Assembly (NCBI GenBank): GCA_947494925.1
Contig: CANLWS010000017.1
Span: 1 to 56,587 of the forward strand
DNA length: 56,587 nt
Direction of reading: 5' to 3'
DNA from: an uncultured Alteromonadaceae bacterium
GTDB lineage: Bacteria > Pseudomonadota > Gammaproteobacteria > Enterobacterales > Alteromonadaceae
A model generated the notes under the pieces. It searched no databases. It was not told the DNA's origin and worked only from the letters and a program-made list of their open reading frames with translations. Shown piece by piece: positions 17,756-27,061 of the stretch. Every line of letters begins with the position of its first letter. Positions within the stretch are counted from its first letter, which is position 1. The position numbers and the translations under genes were made by a program.

Positions 17756-18670
17756 TTAAATTTGCAGGCTAGAAATCTTATCCGGTGGGTATTGCCTTAA
17801 CATATCAAGCATAAGTTTTGAGGCTCTTGCCTGTGTACTTCCTGCTGGAAAGACGGCAAAAATTTGGAGGGAAGGTAAGGTGTATCCCGGTAGTAGTTCT
17901 ATCAACTTGCCCGCTTCCAGTTCTTTTCCAGCGTCGTAAAGGGGCAAAATAGCCAAACCGTGACCGGCTAAAGTAAATTGCAGCCTTGCCGCGGCATTAT
18001 TGGTATGCAGTGAACCTGTATATTGAACTTCAACAATTTTTCCCTCTTTTTCCAAGGTTGTTTTGTTACTAAGTCGGCTATAAACAATCCATTCATGATC
18101 TTGCAGCTGTTCCGGGGAGACAGGAATGGGCCTCGATTTGAAATAGGTTGGCGCAGCGCAAATGTAGCGGGGTAATTCAGCAATTTTTACCGCGTGCAGT
18201 TCACTGTCGGGTAAGGGACCAGCCCTGACTGCCAGGTCGATACCTTCTTCAATTAAATTGGATACACTCTCCGAAAAATTAATATCCAATTCTACATTGG
18301 GGTATCGAAAACGAAACGCATTAGCAACAGGTACAATCCACTGCATACCTAAGTTAATCGGACAGGCAAGAGAGACTCGACCCACCGCCTCGCTCCGCAG
18401 GTTCTGCACCATTGTATGGGCGGCTTCGGCTTCTACTGTAACGCGATGACAACGTTCGTAGTAAAGCTTTCCGGCAGCAGTCAGGCTTATTTTGCGTGTG
18501 CTCCGATTTAACAATCTTACGCCAAGTCGCTGTTCCAATTGTTTAATTTGATAACTTACCACAGCCCGACTCACGCCAATTCGCGTGGCTGCGGATGTGA
18601 AATTTCCACTTTCCACAACACGTGCAAAGATGAGCATCCCACGAAGTTCTGTTAATACTGGTTCATTCAT
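17756..18670 (-). CDS. LysR family transcriptional regulator
   Basis: A 304-residue LysR-type regulator. The winged HTH is at residues 5-64 ('FARVVESGNFTSAATRIGVSRAVVSYQIKQLEQRLGVRL' region). A substrate-binding effector domain follows, with the CrgA/DsdC-like 'VSLACPINLGMQWIVPVANAFR' start. It is transcribed divergently from the DJ-1/PfpI gene across a 103-nt gap, the usual arrangement when a LysR protein controls its neighbour. ATG 18670 is taken; a TTG two codons upstream is less likely. Effector unknown. Confidence 0.85.
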   Translation of the reverse strand: MNEPVLTELRGMLIFARVVESGNFTSAATRIGVSRAVVSYQIKQLEQRLGVRLLNRSTRKISLTAAGKLYYERCHRVTVEAEAAHTMVQNLRSEAVGRVSLACPINLGMQWIVPVANAFRFRYPNVELDINFSESVSNLIEEGIDLAVRAGPLPDSELHAVKIAELPRYICAAPTYFKSRPIPVSPEQLQDHEWIVYSRLSNKTTLEKEGKIVEVQYTGSLHTNNAAARLQFTLAGHGLAILPLYDAGKELEAGKLIELLPGYTLPSLQIFAVFPAGSTQARASKLMLDMLRQYPPDKISSLQI

Positions 18671-18773
18671 TGTCAAAAATAAGTTAACAAAAAAGCAAAA
18701 AAGTCCTATCTAGTGTAATGATTATCTACCAATTAAACTCTTTGTCTAGATTACTAGTGTTTATAGGCAGAAA

Positions 18774-19457
18774 ATGAAGGTACTTATTGTTTTAACGTCA
18801 CATGACAAGCTAGGTGACACAGGTTTGCAAACGGGTTTCTGGTTGGAAGAATTTGCCAGCCCTTACTATCAATTGACCGATGCAGGTGTCGATGTCACCT
18901 TGGCATCTCCTGCAGGTGGAAAACCTCCGCTGGATCCTAAAAGTCATGAAGAGGATTTTCAGACAGATGCGACAAGACGATTTGACCAGGATATTGAAGC
19001 ACAAGGGCTTCTCGCAAACACCCTCAAACTAAGCCTGATCAATGCTGATGATTATGATGCGGTATTCTATCCAGGAGGTCATGGCCCGCTCTGGGATCTG
19101 GCTAATGATTCACATTCGATCAAGTTGATCGAAAACTTTCTAGCCGCTTCCAAGCCTGTCGCTGCAGTATGTCATGCCCCAGGCGTGTTTATTCATGTCT
19201 GCAGTCCGAATGGCGATCCAATGGTTAAAGATAAAAGGCTCACAGGTTTTACCAACTCTGAAGAAGCGGCGGTTGAACTGACAGATGTGGTTCCTTTTCT
19301 GGTCGAAGATGCGTTGACTTTGTTGGGGGCAAAATTTGAAAAAACAGCTGACTGGCATCCAAAAGTAGTGACTGACGGCTTATTGATTACCGGGCAAAAC
19401 CCTGCCTCTTCAGATGCAGTTGCAATACAGCTACTTATGCAGCTAAATTGCCAGTGA
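18774..19457 (+). CDS. DJ-1/PfpI family protein (type 1 glutamine amidotransferase-like)
   Basis: A 227-residue protein of the DJ-1/ThiJ/PfpI superfamily. The nucleophile elbow is 'VAAVCHAPGVFIH', with the reactive Cys followed by His. The glutamate-bearing N-terminal segment is 'TGLQTGFWLEEFASPYYQL', and 'YDAVFYPGGHGPLWDL' is the family loop. The layout matches the class I glutamine amidotransferase / Hsp31-like glyoxalase III subgroup, which acts on methylglyoxal or related carbonyls or as a chaperone. The exact activity cannot be read from sequence. Probably regulated by the divergent LysR gene. Confidence 0.85.
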   Translation: MKVLIVLTSHDKLGDTGLQTGFWLEEFASPYYQLTDAGVDVTLASPAGGKPPLDPKSHEEDFQTDATRRFDQDIEAQGLLANTLKLSLINADDYDAVFYPGGHGPLWDLANDSHSIKLIENFLAASKPVAAVCHAPGVFIHVCSPNGDPMVKDKRLTGFTNSEEAAVELTDVVPFLVEDALTLLGAKFEKTADWHPKVVTDGLLITGQNPASSDAVAIQLLMQLNCQ

Positions 19458-19634
19458 AGTACATACCGGTATGAAATATAAAATGCTGAGAAGGTCTGAT
19501 TGCCGGTGCCTGACGTTTGCATTGCGTCTCTGAGCCCTACAAAGACATTCTATAGCAACTACTTCTCGATTCAGGTATTTAGATTTCTAGCTAGGTGTGC
19601 CTGGAGGGCAGTTTGATTAAACAGGTCCTCCAGG

Positions 19635-20579
19635 TCACTCTGCCTGTATGAATTCCACCGTGCTTTTCTTTCTTTCGTCCACTTTTAATGAAAACACATC
19701 CGGTCTGGAGTAATGCCCGACAACGTCAAAATCATATCGAGCTTTAATCAAATCATCTGTGTTTATGGATGCGCTTATCATACCTTCTTCCCCTTTTAAC
19801 GGACCAGCTAGTACGTCGCCCATTGGCCCGACTATGACTGAACCACCGTTTATCAGCGGCCTTTCCTTGTCCCAATCTTCAACATCCTGCCCCTTCGAGG
19901 CTGGCGATGGCTGATACTGACAGGCACTGACTACGAAACAACGACCTTCGTGTGCGATATGTCGCATAGATGCCTGCCAGATATCCCGTTCGTCCACAGT
20001 AGGTGCGCACCAGATCTCCACACCTTTGGCATACATTGCAGTGCGTAGTTGAGGCATGTGATTTTCCCAGCAGATTGCTGCTCCGATTTTTCCCACATTA
20101 GTATCGAAAACCGGCAGTGTGGAGCCATCGCCTTGTCCCCAGATCAATCGTTCTGTTCCTGTGGGCATCAACTTGCGATGTTTTCCTACCAGACCATCTT
20201 GTGGCGTAAAGTACAGAGCAGTGCAATAAAGAGTATGTCCATCCCGCTCAATAACACCAATTACCAAGGATGAATTGATGCGTTTTGAGAAATCAGCCAA
20301 AGCATCAGTTTCTGTTCCAGGGACTTTTATCGCTTGACTGAAGTACTCAGCGAACCGCTCCCGCCCCTGTGCTAATCGATAGCCCAGACGGGTGCCGAAA
20401 ATCTCACCTTTAGGGTAGCCACCGAGCAGTGCCTCGGGCATAACCACCAGATTTGAGTTCGAATCCAAGATTTGTTTTTCAAAGGACAAGATATGTTCAA
20501 GCGTACTTGCAGTACCTTGTTCACTAGCACCAAGTTGCAGGGCTGATACAACTGATTGAGTCACGATAATATTCCACAC
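19635..20579 (-). CDS. Nitrilase (carbon-nitrogen hydrolase family)
   Basis: A 314-residue nitrilase-superfamily enzyme. The Glu-Lys-Cys catalytic triad is visible: '[12 protein letters not shown]', '[21 protein letters not shown]' and '[11 protein letters not shown]'. The 'CWENHMPxLR' context is that of branch 1 true nitrilases, which hydrolyse nitriles directly to carboxylate and ammonia, rather than amidases. A GTG start is implied, with no clear ribosome binding site; the first residues are uncertain. Single gene; no nitrile hydratase or aldoxime dehydratase nearby. Confidence 0.88.
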   Translation of the reverse strand: MWNIIVTQSVVSALQLGASEQGTASTLEHILSFEKQILDSNSNLVVMPEALLGGYPKGEIFGTRLGYRLAQGRERFAEYFSQAIKVPGTETDALADFSKRINSSLVIGVIERDGHTLYCTALYFTPQDGLVGKHRKLMPTGTERLIWGQGDGSTLPVFDTNVGKIGAAICWENHMPQLRTAMYAKGVEIWCAPTVDERDIWQASMRHIAHEGRCFVVSACQYQPSPASKGQDVEDWDKERPLINGGSVIVGPMGDVLAGPLKGEEGMISASINTDDLIKARYDFDVVGHYSRPDVFSLKVDERKKSTVEFIQAE

Positions 20580-20648
20580 TAAATAGTCAGTACCCCAGTG
20601 TGGTTTTGTTGTTAAGTAATTTCAATATATTTGCGTATGGTTCGGGAT

Positions 20649-21443
20649 CTAGTCCTTGGCTTGAAATGATTTTTCTATTTCTTTTATTAAAGCATAAAAC
20701 GCGGGGCGCAATTTGGGCATAGAGTTTGGATTAATATAATAAGGTGCTCTGGAGCCGTGCAGTTCGGTGAATTCGCCAATCTGTTCACAATTGAAACCAA
20801 TAAACTCTGCGCTTCTCGCCAGATCAGCTTCCATCATCGCAAATGCATGAGTGATCCCCTTGGTACGACAAATGGCAGCGGCACTGAGGTACAGGCCTAC
20901 TGCAATCAGAGGAAAGCAGCGGACTTCTACCTCAGAATAACTCTGGGTGTTGATAACGCCGGTGCCAGAACCAGGGTGGCAGTCAATAGCTCTTCTTCTG
21001 AACAAATCTGGAATTGCGATACGAGATAGTTCAGCCACTTCTCCCCGTTCAAATTGACCAGGGTGGATAGTCAACTTTGGCTGGTTATGTTCGTAGTAGG
21101 TTTCAATAGGTAACTGTTGTTCGGATGTTTGAGGATGTATTACACGAATGGTTCCAGCGTATTGTTCGCTGGGTAAATGTTGAATCAAGCAGGCATGAGA
21201 ATATTCATCATACACATCAGTTTCGAGGTTATTGTGGGTCGCGGGCTCATGCATGAGCTCCCGACTGTAGATTTGATGTCGCAAAGAAAAACATGCTTCT
21301 TGCTCGGCTTTGCTATAAACCATTTTGGGATCAAAGTAGTTGAAGAAGTGATCGATGATAGGGTGTTTGGAATCGCTTTCATCACCTTTGCTCTTAAACA
21401 AATCGACTATATTGTTTTGCGGCGTTTTTTCGGGACTGACCAT
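20649..21443 (-). CDS. PEP-CTERM/exosortase-associated acyltransferase (GNAT-like)
   Basis: A 264-residue protein with the pattern of the PEP-CTERM/exosortase system-associated N-acyltransferase family (TIGR03694-like). Visible elements are 'CFSLRHQIYSRELMHEP', 'YDEYSHACLIQH', 'AGTIRVIHP', 'GEVAELSRIAIPDLFRRR', 'LYLSAAAICRTKGITHAFAMMEADLARS' and 'FIGFNCEQIGEFTELHGSRAPYYI'. It is related to autoinducer synthases and N-acyl amino acid synthases. ATG 21443 is chosen, with GGA 8 nt upstream; a frame extending to a TTG at 21545 lacks a site. A PEP-CTERM protein is encoded 2.5 kb away, but no exosortase is present in the window. Confidence 0.85.
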   Translation of the reverse strand: MVSPEKTPQNNIVDLFKSKGDESDSKHPIIDHFFNYFDPKMVYSKAEQEACFSLRHQIYSRELMHEPATHNNLETDVYDEYSHACLIQHLPSEQYAGTIRVIHPQTSEQQLPIETYYEHNQPKLTIHPGQFERGEVAELSRIAIPDLFRRRAIDCHPGSGTGVINTQSYSEVEVRCFPLIAVGLYLSAAAICRTKGITHAFAMMEADLARSAEFIGFNCEQIGEFTELHGSRAPYYINPNSMPKLRPAFYALIKEIEKSFQAKD

Positions 21444-21574
21444 ACTACTTTTCCAATGCACCAATTGTGATTTGTTTTTTCTCTTTGATATTAGTCCAAC
21501 ACAAGGAGTGAGACTAGCAATTTTTATCACCACAGTTTTAAACAATTCAAAATGATTGAGAAAGCGACAGCAAT

Positions 21575-21611
21575 AAAAAAGCCCCGCTGATTTTCATCAG
21601 CAGGGCTTTTA
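21575..21611. terminator. Terminator between acyltransferase and EF-G2 genes
   Basis: A long stem AAAAGCCCCGCTGAT / ATCAGCAGGGCTTTT with a single C-A mismatch and loop TTTC. On the - strand it ends in a T-run and lies upstream of EF-G's stop-side neighbour. Tracts on both sides allow use in either direction, chiefly for fusA2 read on the - strand. Confidence 0.8.
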
Positions 21612-21626
21612 ATGTGTCAAGAAAGC

Positions 21627-23714
21627 TTACTTTTTAGCGTTTCTTTCTTTTGTTTCTTCGATAACTTTTTCCGCAACATTCATTGGACAAGGGTTGTAAT
21701 GGCTGAATTCCATAGAGAATTGGCCACGGCCTGAAGTCATTGTACGAAGATGTCCGATATAACCAAACATTTCTGACAGAGGAACGTCAGCTTTAACTCG
21801 AACACCCGTTGCACCAGCTTCTTGATCCTTGATCATGCCGCGACGACGGTTCAGGTCACCAATTACATCACCAACGTGGTCTTCAGGAGTGAACACATCA
21901 ACTTTCATGATTGGCTCAATCAATTGAGGACCAGCTTTAGGAATCGATTGGCGGAAAGCACCTTTCGCAGCAATTTCGAACGCTACTGCTGAGGAGTCAA
22001 CTGCGTGGAATCCACCGTCGAACAACTCAACTTCAACGTCTAGTACTGGGAAGCCAGCTAGAACACCTTGGTCCATCATGCCAGCAAAACCTTTTTCGAT
22101 AGCTGGGAAGAATTCTTTAGGTACGTTACCACCTACAACCACTGAGTTGAAAGTGAAGCCAGAGTTAGGCTCGCCCGGCTTGATGCGATAATCGATTTTA
22201 CCGAATTGACCAGAACCACCTGATTGTTTCTTATGCGTGTAAGAATCTTCGACTTCCTGCGTGATTGTTTCACGGTAAGCAACCTGCGGCTGACCCACTT
22301 CAAGTTCAACACCGTAAGTACGCTTCAAGATATCTACTTTGATATCCAAGTGAAGCTCACCCATACCAGATAGGATTGTCTCACCAGAGTCTTCGTCAGT
22401 TTCAACACGGAAAGTTGGATCTTCTGCAACCATCTTACCGATAGCAATACCCATCTTCTCAGTAGAACCTTTATCTTTAGGCTTAACAGAGATTGAGATT
22501 ACTGGCTCTGGGAATACCATCGCTTCCAGGATGATTGGATCTTTAGGATCACATAAAGTGTGACCTGTTTGAACATTACTCTTCATACCTACGATCGCAA
22601 TGATATCGCCCGCTTGCGCGCTGCTTAATTCATTACGGTCATCAGCTTGCATCTCACACATACGGCCGATACGCTCAGTTTTACCTGTTGCAGCGTTAAG
22701 AATGGTATCGCCTTTTTTCAACGTACCAGAGTATATGCGCACGAACGTTAAGGCACCAAAACGGTCATCTGTAATTTTAAATGCCAACGCTTTAAACGTT
22801 TCATCAGGAGATACTAAAGCAAATTTGCCAGTCGCTTCGCCTTCTTCATCTGTCAGAGGCTGAGGGTCGACTTCTGTAGGTGAAGGTAAGTAATCAACAA
22901 CAGCATCAAGAATAAGTTGAACACCTTTGTTTTTAAAGGCTGAACCACAGTATGTTGGGAAGAATGCCATTGTACGTGTACCCTTGCGGATACAACGCTT
23001 GATATCTTCAATAGATGGCTCTTCGCCTTCCATGTAAGCCATCATTAGGTCATCGTCTTGCTCAACAGCTGTTTCGATTAGTTGTTCACGGTACTCTTCT
23101 ACTTTATCAACCATGTCCGCAGGAACATCTTGAAGTGTGTAGTTTTCAGGAAGACCTGTGTCATCCCAAACGTAAGCTTTACGAGTAAGTAGATCAACAA
23201 CACCTACGAAGTCATCTTCGATACCGATTGGTAGAACCATGACTAGCGGGTTGGCTGCAAGCACATCTTTAGTTTGCTGAACAACGCGATAGAAATCAGC
23301 ACCCATACGGTCTAATTTGTTTACGAAGATAATACGGGCAACTTCAGAGTCATTCGCATAACGCCAGTTAGTTTCTGATTGTGGCTCAACACCACCAGAT
23401 CCACAGAATACACCTATACCGCCATCTAATACTTTAAGCGAGCGATATACTTCAACAGTAAAGTCAACGTGTCCTGGAGTATCGATTACGTTGAATCTGT
23501 GATCGTTCCAAAAACAAGTTACAGCAGCAGATTGAATAGTAATACCGCGCTCAGCTTCTTGTTCCATGAAATCGGTAGTAGATTCACCGTCATGTACTTC
23601 ACCGGTCTTATGGATTTGACCAGTTAATTTTAAAATTCGTTCTGTAGTGGTTGTTTTACCCGCGTCAACGTGGGCAAATATACCAATGTTTCTGTAGTGA
23701 CTTAAGTCTGACAT
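21627..23714 (-). CDS. fusA2: Elongation factor G, second (EF-G2) type
   Basis: A 695-residue translational GTPase. The G motifs are '[15 protein letters not shown]' (G1), '[12 protein letters not shown]' (G2), '[12 protein letters not shown]' (G3) and '[10 protein letters not shown]' (G4). Domains II-V follow, with '[22 protein letters not shown]' in domain III and '[19 protein letters not shown]' in domain IV. The start '[20 protein letters not shown]', the '[11 protein letters not shown]' switch region and the stand-alone location, away from rpsL-rpsG-tufA, match the second EF-G of Vibrio, Shewanella and Pseudoalteromonas. It probably has overlapping translocation or recycling roles with canonical EF-G. 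Codon use is strongly biased, suggesting high expression. Confidence 0.9.
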   Translation of the reverse strand: MSDLSHYRNIGIFAHVDAGKTTTTERILKLTGQIHKTGEVHDGESTTDFMEQEAERGITIQSAAVTCFWNDHRFNVIDTPGHVDFTVEVYRSLKVLDGGIGVFCGSGGVEPQSETNWRYANDSEVARIIFVNKLDRMGADFYRVVQQTKDVLAANPLVMVLPIGIEDDFVGVVDLLTRKAYVWDDTGLPENYTLQDVPADMVDKVEEYREQLIETAVEQDDDLMMAYMEGEEPSIEDIKRCIRKGTRTMAFFPTYCGSAFKNKGVQLILDAVVDYLPSPTEVDPQPLTDEEGEATGKFALVSPDETFKALAFKITDDRFGALTFVRIYSGTLKKGDTILNAATGKTERIGRMCEMQADDRNELSSAQAGDIIAIVGMKSNVQTGHTLCDPKDPIILEAMVFPEPVISISVKPKDKGSTEKMGIAIGKMVAEDPTFRVETDEDSGETILSGMGELHLDIKVDILKRTYGVELEVGQPQVAYRETITQEVEDSYTHKKQSGGSGQFGKIDYRIKPGEPNSGFTFNSVVVGGNVPKEFFPAIEKGFAGMMDQGVLAGFPVLDVEVELFDGGFHAVDSSAVAFEIAAKGAFRQSIPKAGPQLIEPIMKVDVFTPEDHVGDVIGDLNRRRGMIKDQEAGATGVRVKADVPLSEMFGYIGHLRTMTSGRGQFSMEFSHYNPCPMNVAEKVIEETKERNAKK

Positions 23715-23913
23715 CGTTTCACTCTAATGTTCTGATAAAAAATTGCGCGGCATTATACAAAAATTCAGCGCTGGTTACACCTTTCATTTCCTTTGTAAAT
23801 CAATGGCTTGAAATTAGTTGCATTTTAATAGGGTTGATTATTTGTTAAACAGGTCATTTTAAGAGGGAAATTGGCATAAAAATGGGGAATCGCTATTTCC
23901 CCATCATTTTAAA

Positions 23914-24687
23914 TCAGACCTTATTTTGTTTTCTGGCCGCCAGAAATCCAGCCAGTCCAAAAGCGAATAATCCTAAACTGGCAGGTTCGGGAATTCCGGT
24001 TGTTGGTCCACCGGTTTGAGGTGGGATGCTACTGGGCACATCGCCATCTCTGACAGCCCAAACACTCAAACCACTAGGTAAACCCAAGAGTTGGGTTTCG
24101 CCAGTTGATATGCCATTGAAGTTTTGAAAGTTGAAACCCCAGGCAGCGTTCGATATCGGATTATTGGCCGGATTTGCCCAGTAGGATATCCCGATATTTT
24201 CGAAGCTGAATAGTTCTCCGGTCTCACCATCAATGAAACTGCTATTAAAAGTATCTGAACCTGGTTGAGATCCAACACCGGCAGCATTGAAAAAGGACAC
24301 GTTATTTAGACTGTTACTAAAAAGGTGTCCCATTTCATTGTTCGAGCCGTCATTGTTGAATCCCCTGTCAGTACTCCCGTCAAATGAAAAAGCGGTATTA
24401 TAACTCGGGCCGTTACCGGGTAATAAAGTGGGTAATCGCCAATCATCAAAGCCTCCAAAAATCAGGTTATCTACCCAACTTGTTGCTCCATCGTAATTTG
24501 CTAGTCCATCGGCATCAGCACCGCTTGTCCGCAGATAACTGGCATCCTGCAGCCAGGTGATATCCAGCACATCATCATAAATCATCCCGCCTCCGCGGTT
24601 GATTAATGCTCCATAACTCGCTGAACTAAACAGTAAGCAGCCTACTATTGCGAGCTGGCAAATCCTGCTTTTAGGTATATTCCTCAT
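23914..24687 (-). CDS. PEP-CTERM exported protein with DUF1566-like domain
   Basis: A 257-residue exported protein. A signal peptide (1-26, 'LAIVGCLLFSSASYG') is followed by a DUF1566/Lcl-type domain recognisable by 'DVLDITWLQDASYL', 'SWVDNL' and 'FDDWRLPTL'. A Pro/Gly-rich linker then leads to a complete PEP-CTERM tail: 'PEPASLGLFAFGLAGF' plus 'LAARKQNKV', that is PEP motif, hydrophobic helix and basic end. Such tails are recognised and cleaved by exosortase at the inner membrane for surface or exopolysaccharide-associated display. No exosortase gene lies in the window. Two tight hairpins occupy its upstream region. Confidence 0.88.
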   Translation of the reverse strand: MRNIPKSRICQLAIVGCLLFSSASYGALINRGGGMIYDDVLDITWLQDASYLRTSGADADGLANYDGATSWVDNLIFGGFDDWRLPTLLPGNGPSYNTAFSFDGSTDRGFNNDGSNNEMGHLFSNSLNNVSFFNAAGVGSQPGSDTFNSSFIDGETGELFSFENIGISYWANPANNPISNAAWGFNFQNFNGISTGETQLLGLPSGLSVWAVRDGDVPSSIPPQTGGPTTGIPEPASLGLFAFGLAGFLAARKQNKV

Positions 24688-24718
24688 AGATTTTCCTTAT
24701 TAAACTTAAGTTTTAGTT

Positions 24719-24764
24719 AAACAGGGCTATGTGCCCTGTTTGTGTCACATGGATCCTGTGACAC
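24719..24764 (-). repeat. Two abutting perfect inverted repeats upstream of PEP-CTERM gene
   Basis: AAACAGGGC-TATGT-GCCCTGTTT (24719-24741) is followed directly by GTGTCACA-TGGATCC-TGTGACAC (24742-24764). Both arms are perfect (9 and 8 bp). They lie 32 nt and more before the PEP-CTERM start and after the GGDEF stop. They may be a terminator for the GGDEF gene, a protein-binding site, or a structured leader. Confidence 0.6.
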
Positions 24765-24909
24765 ATTGAGGAAGTGCTGAGTTTGGGCAAGCCCTCTCAC
24801 CTAAGTTATTAATAAATAAGGATAAAGGTAAAATTATTACACCGTGAGGAGAGTGTTTACATAGAGACTTTTTGAGCTAACGTTTAGACAACTTCAATGC
24901 CAGGTTTTA

Positions 24910-25926
24910 TCACAGTATTGGCATCACCCGATTTCGTCCCAGATCTTTTGCCTGATACAGCAATTTATCTGCACGATCGATAAAAGCCGCGGCTTTTTCG
25001 TTGCTTTCCAGCTGTGCGACGCCAACAGAGGCAGTGATATCGCCCAGCATGGTGCCGGAGCGTCTGTCTTTGACCGCGACTTTTTCCACTGCCCGGCGCA
25101 TAACGTCAGCCAAATGTCGTGCTTTTTTCAAGTTTGTGTTGGGTAACAAGACCGCAAACTCTTCGCCACCATAACGGAATACCTGGGCATTATCCCGACA
25201 AGCGTTTTGCAATTTCTTGGCTACCGCTTTGAGAACCATGTCTCCCATTAGGTGTCCATGATTGTCGTTGAGTTTTTTGAAGTGGTCTATGTCGATGAGC
25301 ATCAAAGACACAGTCTCCATGCCTAACTTGGATTCGAGTTCAGAGTCGAAGTATCTTCTGTTACACAAGCCCGTAAGCGCATCGTATAGGGCTGCTTGCT
25401 GGCTTTCCTGCAATTGCGATTTTAAACGTTCTATCTCTTTTTCGGCATTGTGGAGCGAACCACTAAAACTGATTGTACTTTGCCTGATACTCTGGACTTC
25501 CTGTACCATGTTGCGCACCAGACTCATCACTTCCTGCACGGATAACCCCTCTTTTTCCACTTTAGCAAGGTTATCCAGACTCGAGTCGATCACTGTTTTA
25601 AAATCGTTGGTGTCAGCTCGGGTATCTTTCATGGATTGGGAAAGCTCCAATAACATGGCCTCCATGGATTGCCTGAGTTGCCACGCATCCACCTCTTCTT
25701 TTTCGGCAAGGTACTGACGATACAATTCAGTAGTTTTAACTTCGGACATGGCTTGCCCGGTCTCGATTACTTGTTCTAACTCCTGATTGAGTTGGGGGGA
25801 TTCATTACTGACGTAGGTATACCACAACGCATAGTTGGTCGGTACAGCGGCTATGTTATGTTTAACGAGAAGGGGAACGGTTTGCTTTAGGGTCTCGAAT
25901 GACGTTTCTATATCTTTTTTAGACAT
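24910..25926 (-). CDS. GGDEF diguanylate cyclase
   Basis: A 338-residue cytoplasmic protein. The N-terminal half (1-170) is helical, starting 'ETSFETLKQTVPLLVKHNIAAVPTNYALWYTY', a segment I associate with a group of Alteromonadales/Vibrio cyclases. A coiled coil ('EKEIERLKSQLQESQQ') leads into a GGDEF domain from about 178, with 'YDALTGLCNRRYFDSEL', 'MLIDIDHFKKLND' and an active-site signature 'RYGGEEFAVLL'. GGEEF is catalytically competent for making cyclic di-GMP from two GTP. The RxxD inhibitory site is not present at its usual spacing. ATG 25926 has AAGG 8 nt upstream; the longer frame to 25974 lacks support. Confidence 0.88.
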   Translation of the reverse strand: MSKKDIETSFETLKQTVPLLVKHNIAAVPTNYALWYTYVSNESPQLNQELEQVIETGQAMSEVKTTELYRQYLAEKEEVDAWQLRQSMEAMLLELSQSMKDTRADTNDFKTVIDSSLDNLAKVEKEGLSVQEVMSLVRNMVQEVQSIRQSTISFSGSLHNAEKEIERLKSQLQESQQAALYDALTGLCNRRYFDSELESKLGMETVSLMLIDIDHFKKLNDNHGHLMGDMVLKAVAKKLQNACRDNAQVFRYGGEEFAVLLPNTNLKKARHLADVMRRAVEKVAVKDRRSGTMLGDITASVGVAQLESNEKAAAFIDRADKLLYQAKDLGRNRVMPIL

Positions 25927-26162
25927 AAATTTAACCTTATATTTCGTAATCGCAGAGAGTCGGGCCCCATGCAAAGACTAACCATGCCGGTATTAACACA
26001 CTATTAATGTTAATGATTTCCAAAAAATCTTGGACTCACATGTCTGAATTTGGGTCTATACTCAGTAATGTCGCCTTGTGACAGCTTTAGCCTAACTGAA
26101 TCATATTTAGGGATTAAAGCGAGCTTGCGTGCCACGTCATTAACTTGGATTTAAGGAGTAGT

Positions 26163-27020
26163 ATGGCAAAAATACAAAGGATTGTATTCGCTTTGGTGCT
26201 AATAGCATGCATTCCTGCTGAGACATTTTCACAACAATCAAAAAAAACGATCCAATGGCAAATCTTTGACGCGCCACCCAATTTTATTTTCGAAGGAAAT
26301 TACAAAGGGCAGGGCTTCGTTGAACAATTGCTGGGTATGATTATCGATCATAGCCCGCAGTTCAATCACCTTTTGATTCTAACTTCGCAAAACAGAGCGC
26401 TTGATAATATCAGGGCAGGGCAGAAAGTTTGCCACCCGTCATTAGTTGAAACTGAGGCAAGAAAGACGTTTATTCAATTTTCTCGGCCTCTTTTTATCAG
26501 TCCGACCAATCGATTGGTTGTGCGTAGAGATTACATAAAAAATAAAAGTGTTGATTTACGTGCGTTTTTGTCAGGTAAACAACATCATTTCGCTGTGATA
26601 AAAAATCGTTCCTATGGCTCCACCGTGGATAGCATATTGCAGGACCACCCAAGACGACATGACATCATGTATATTTCCAATGAAACCAGTGACTACGTGT
26701 TTAATTTACTTGGTGCTGAGCGAATTGATGGCACCGTCGCTTACGTGGCTGAGCTGGCGTTTTACCAGGCCACTAGTATCGACAAAGCTCTTATACCACT
26801 AGAGACCCGCGAGATAGCGGATAACATCCCCTTTGTTAGCGGTCGAATTGGTTGCCCAAACAATGCCTGGGGGAAGTCTGTTGTTCGCACACTGAATCCA
26901 ATCATTGCAAAGCTTGCAGAAGAGGCGGAATTTCAACGTAAAATGTCTCTATGGTGGCCCAATGATGCTCTGTCAGAAGCGTATCTGAATTTTTACCAAT
27001 CAACTATGCTGGCAGAATAG
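26163..27020 (+). CDS. Periplasmic binding-like protein (TIGR02285-like)
   Basis: A 285-residue exported protein. A signal peptide (about 1-24, 'IVFALVLIACIPAETFS') precedes a type-2 periplasmic binding fold resembling TIGR02285 proteins: 'WQIFDAPPNFIFEGNYKGQGFVEQLL', 'RALDNIRAGQKVCHPSLV', 'ISPTNRLVVRR' and 'RIGCPNNAWGKSVVRTLNPII'. Two cysteines in the mature part match that family's usual disulfide. ATG 26163 follows AAGGAG by 4 nt and is preferred to a TTG at 26145. No transporter genes adjoin; the ligand is unknown. It converges on the amidohydrolase gene. Confidence 0.75.
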   Translation: MAKIQRIVFALVLIACIPAETFSQQSKKTIQWQIFDAPPNFIFEGNYKGQGFVEQLLGMIIDHSPQFNHLLILTSQNRALDNIRAGQKVCHPSLVETEARKTFIQFSRPLFISPTNRLVVRRDYIKNKSVDLRAFLSGKQHHFAVIKNRSYGSTVDSILQDHPRRHDIMYISNETSDYVFNLLGAERIDGTVAYVAELAFYQATSIDKALIPLETREIADNIPFVSGRIGCPNNAWGKSVVRTLNPIIAKLAEEAEFQRKMSLWWPNDALSEAYLNFYQSTMLAE

Positions 27021-27030
27021 CAGCCGAATA

Positions 27031-27052
27031 GGGAGGGGCAAGGCCACCTCCC
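27031..27052. terminator. Possible shared terminator hairpin
   Basis: GGGAGG...CCTCCC with an inner GGC/GCC pairing and one bulge lies between two convergent genes. There is no T-run, so it may be a barrier or mRNA-end stabiliser rather than a true intrinsic terminator. Confidence 0.4.
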
Positions 27053-27061
27053 AATCTATTG

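Noticed and set aside
21627..23714. Primary EF-G gene
   Set aside because: It lacks rpsL, rpsG and tufA neighbours and has the N-terminal and switch-region sequence of the second EF-G type.
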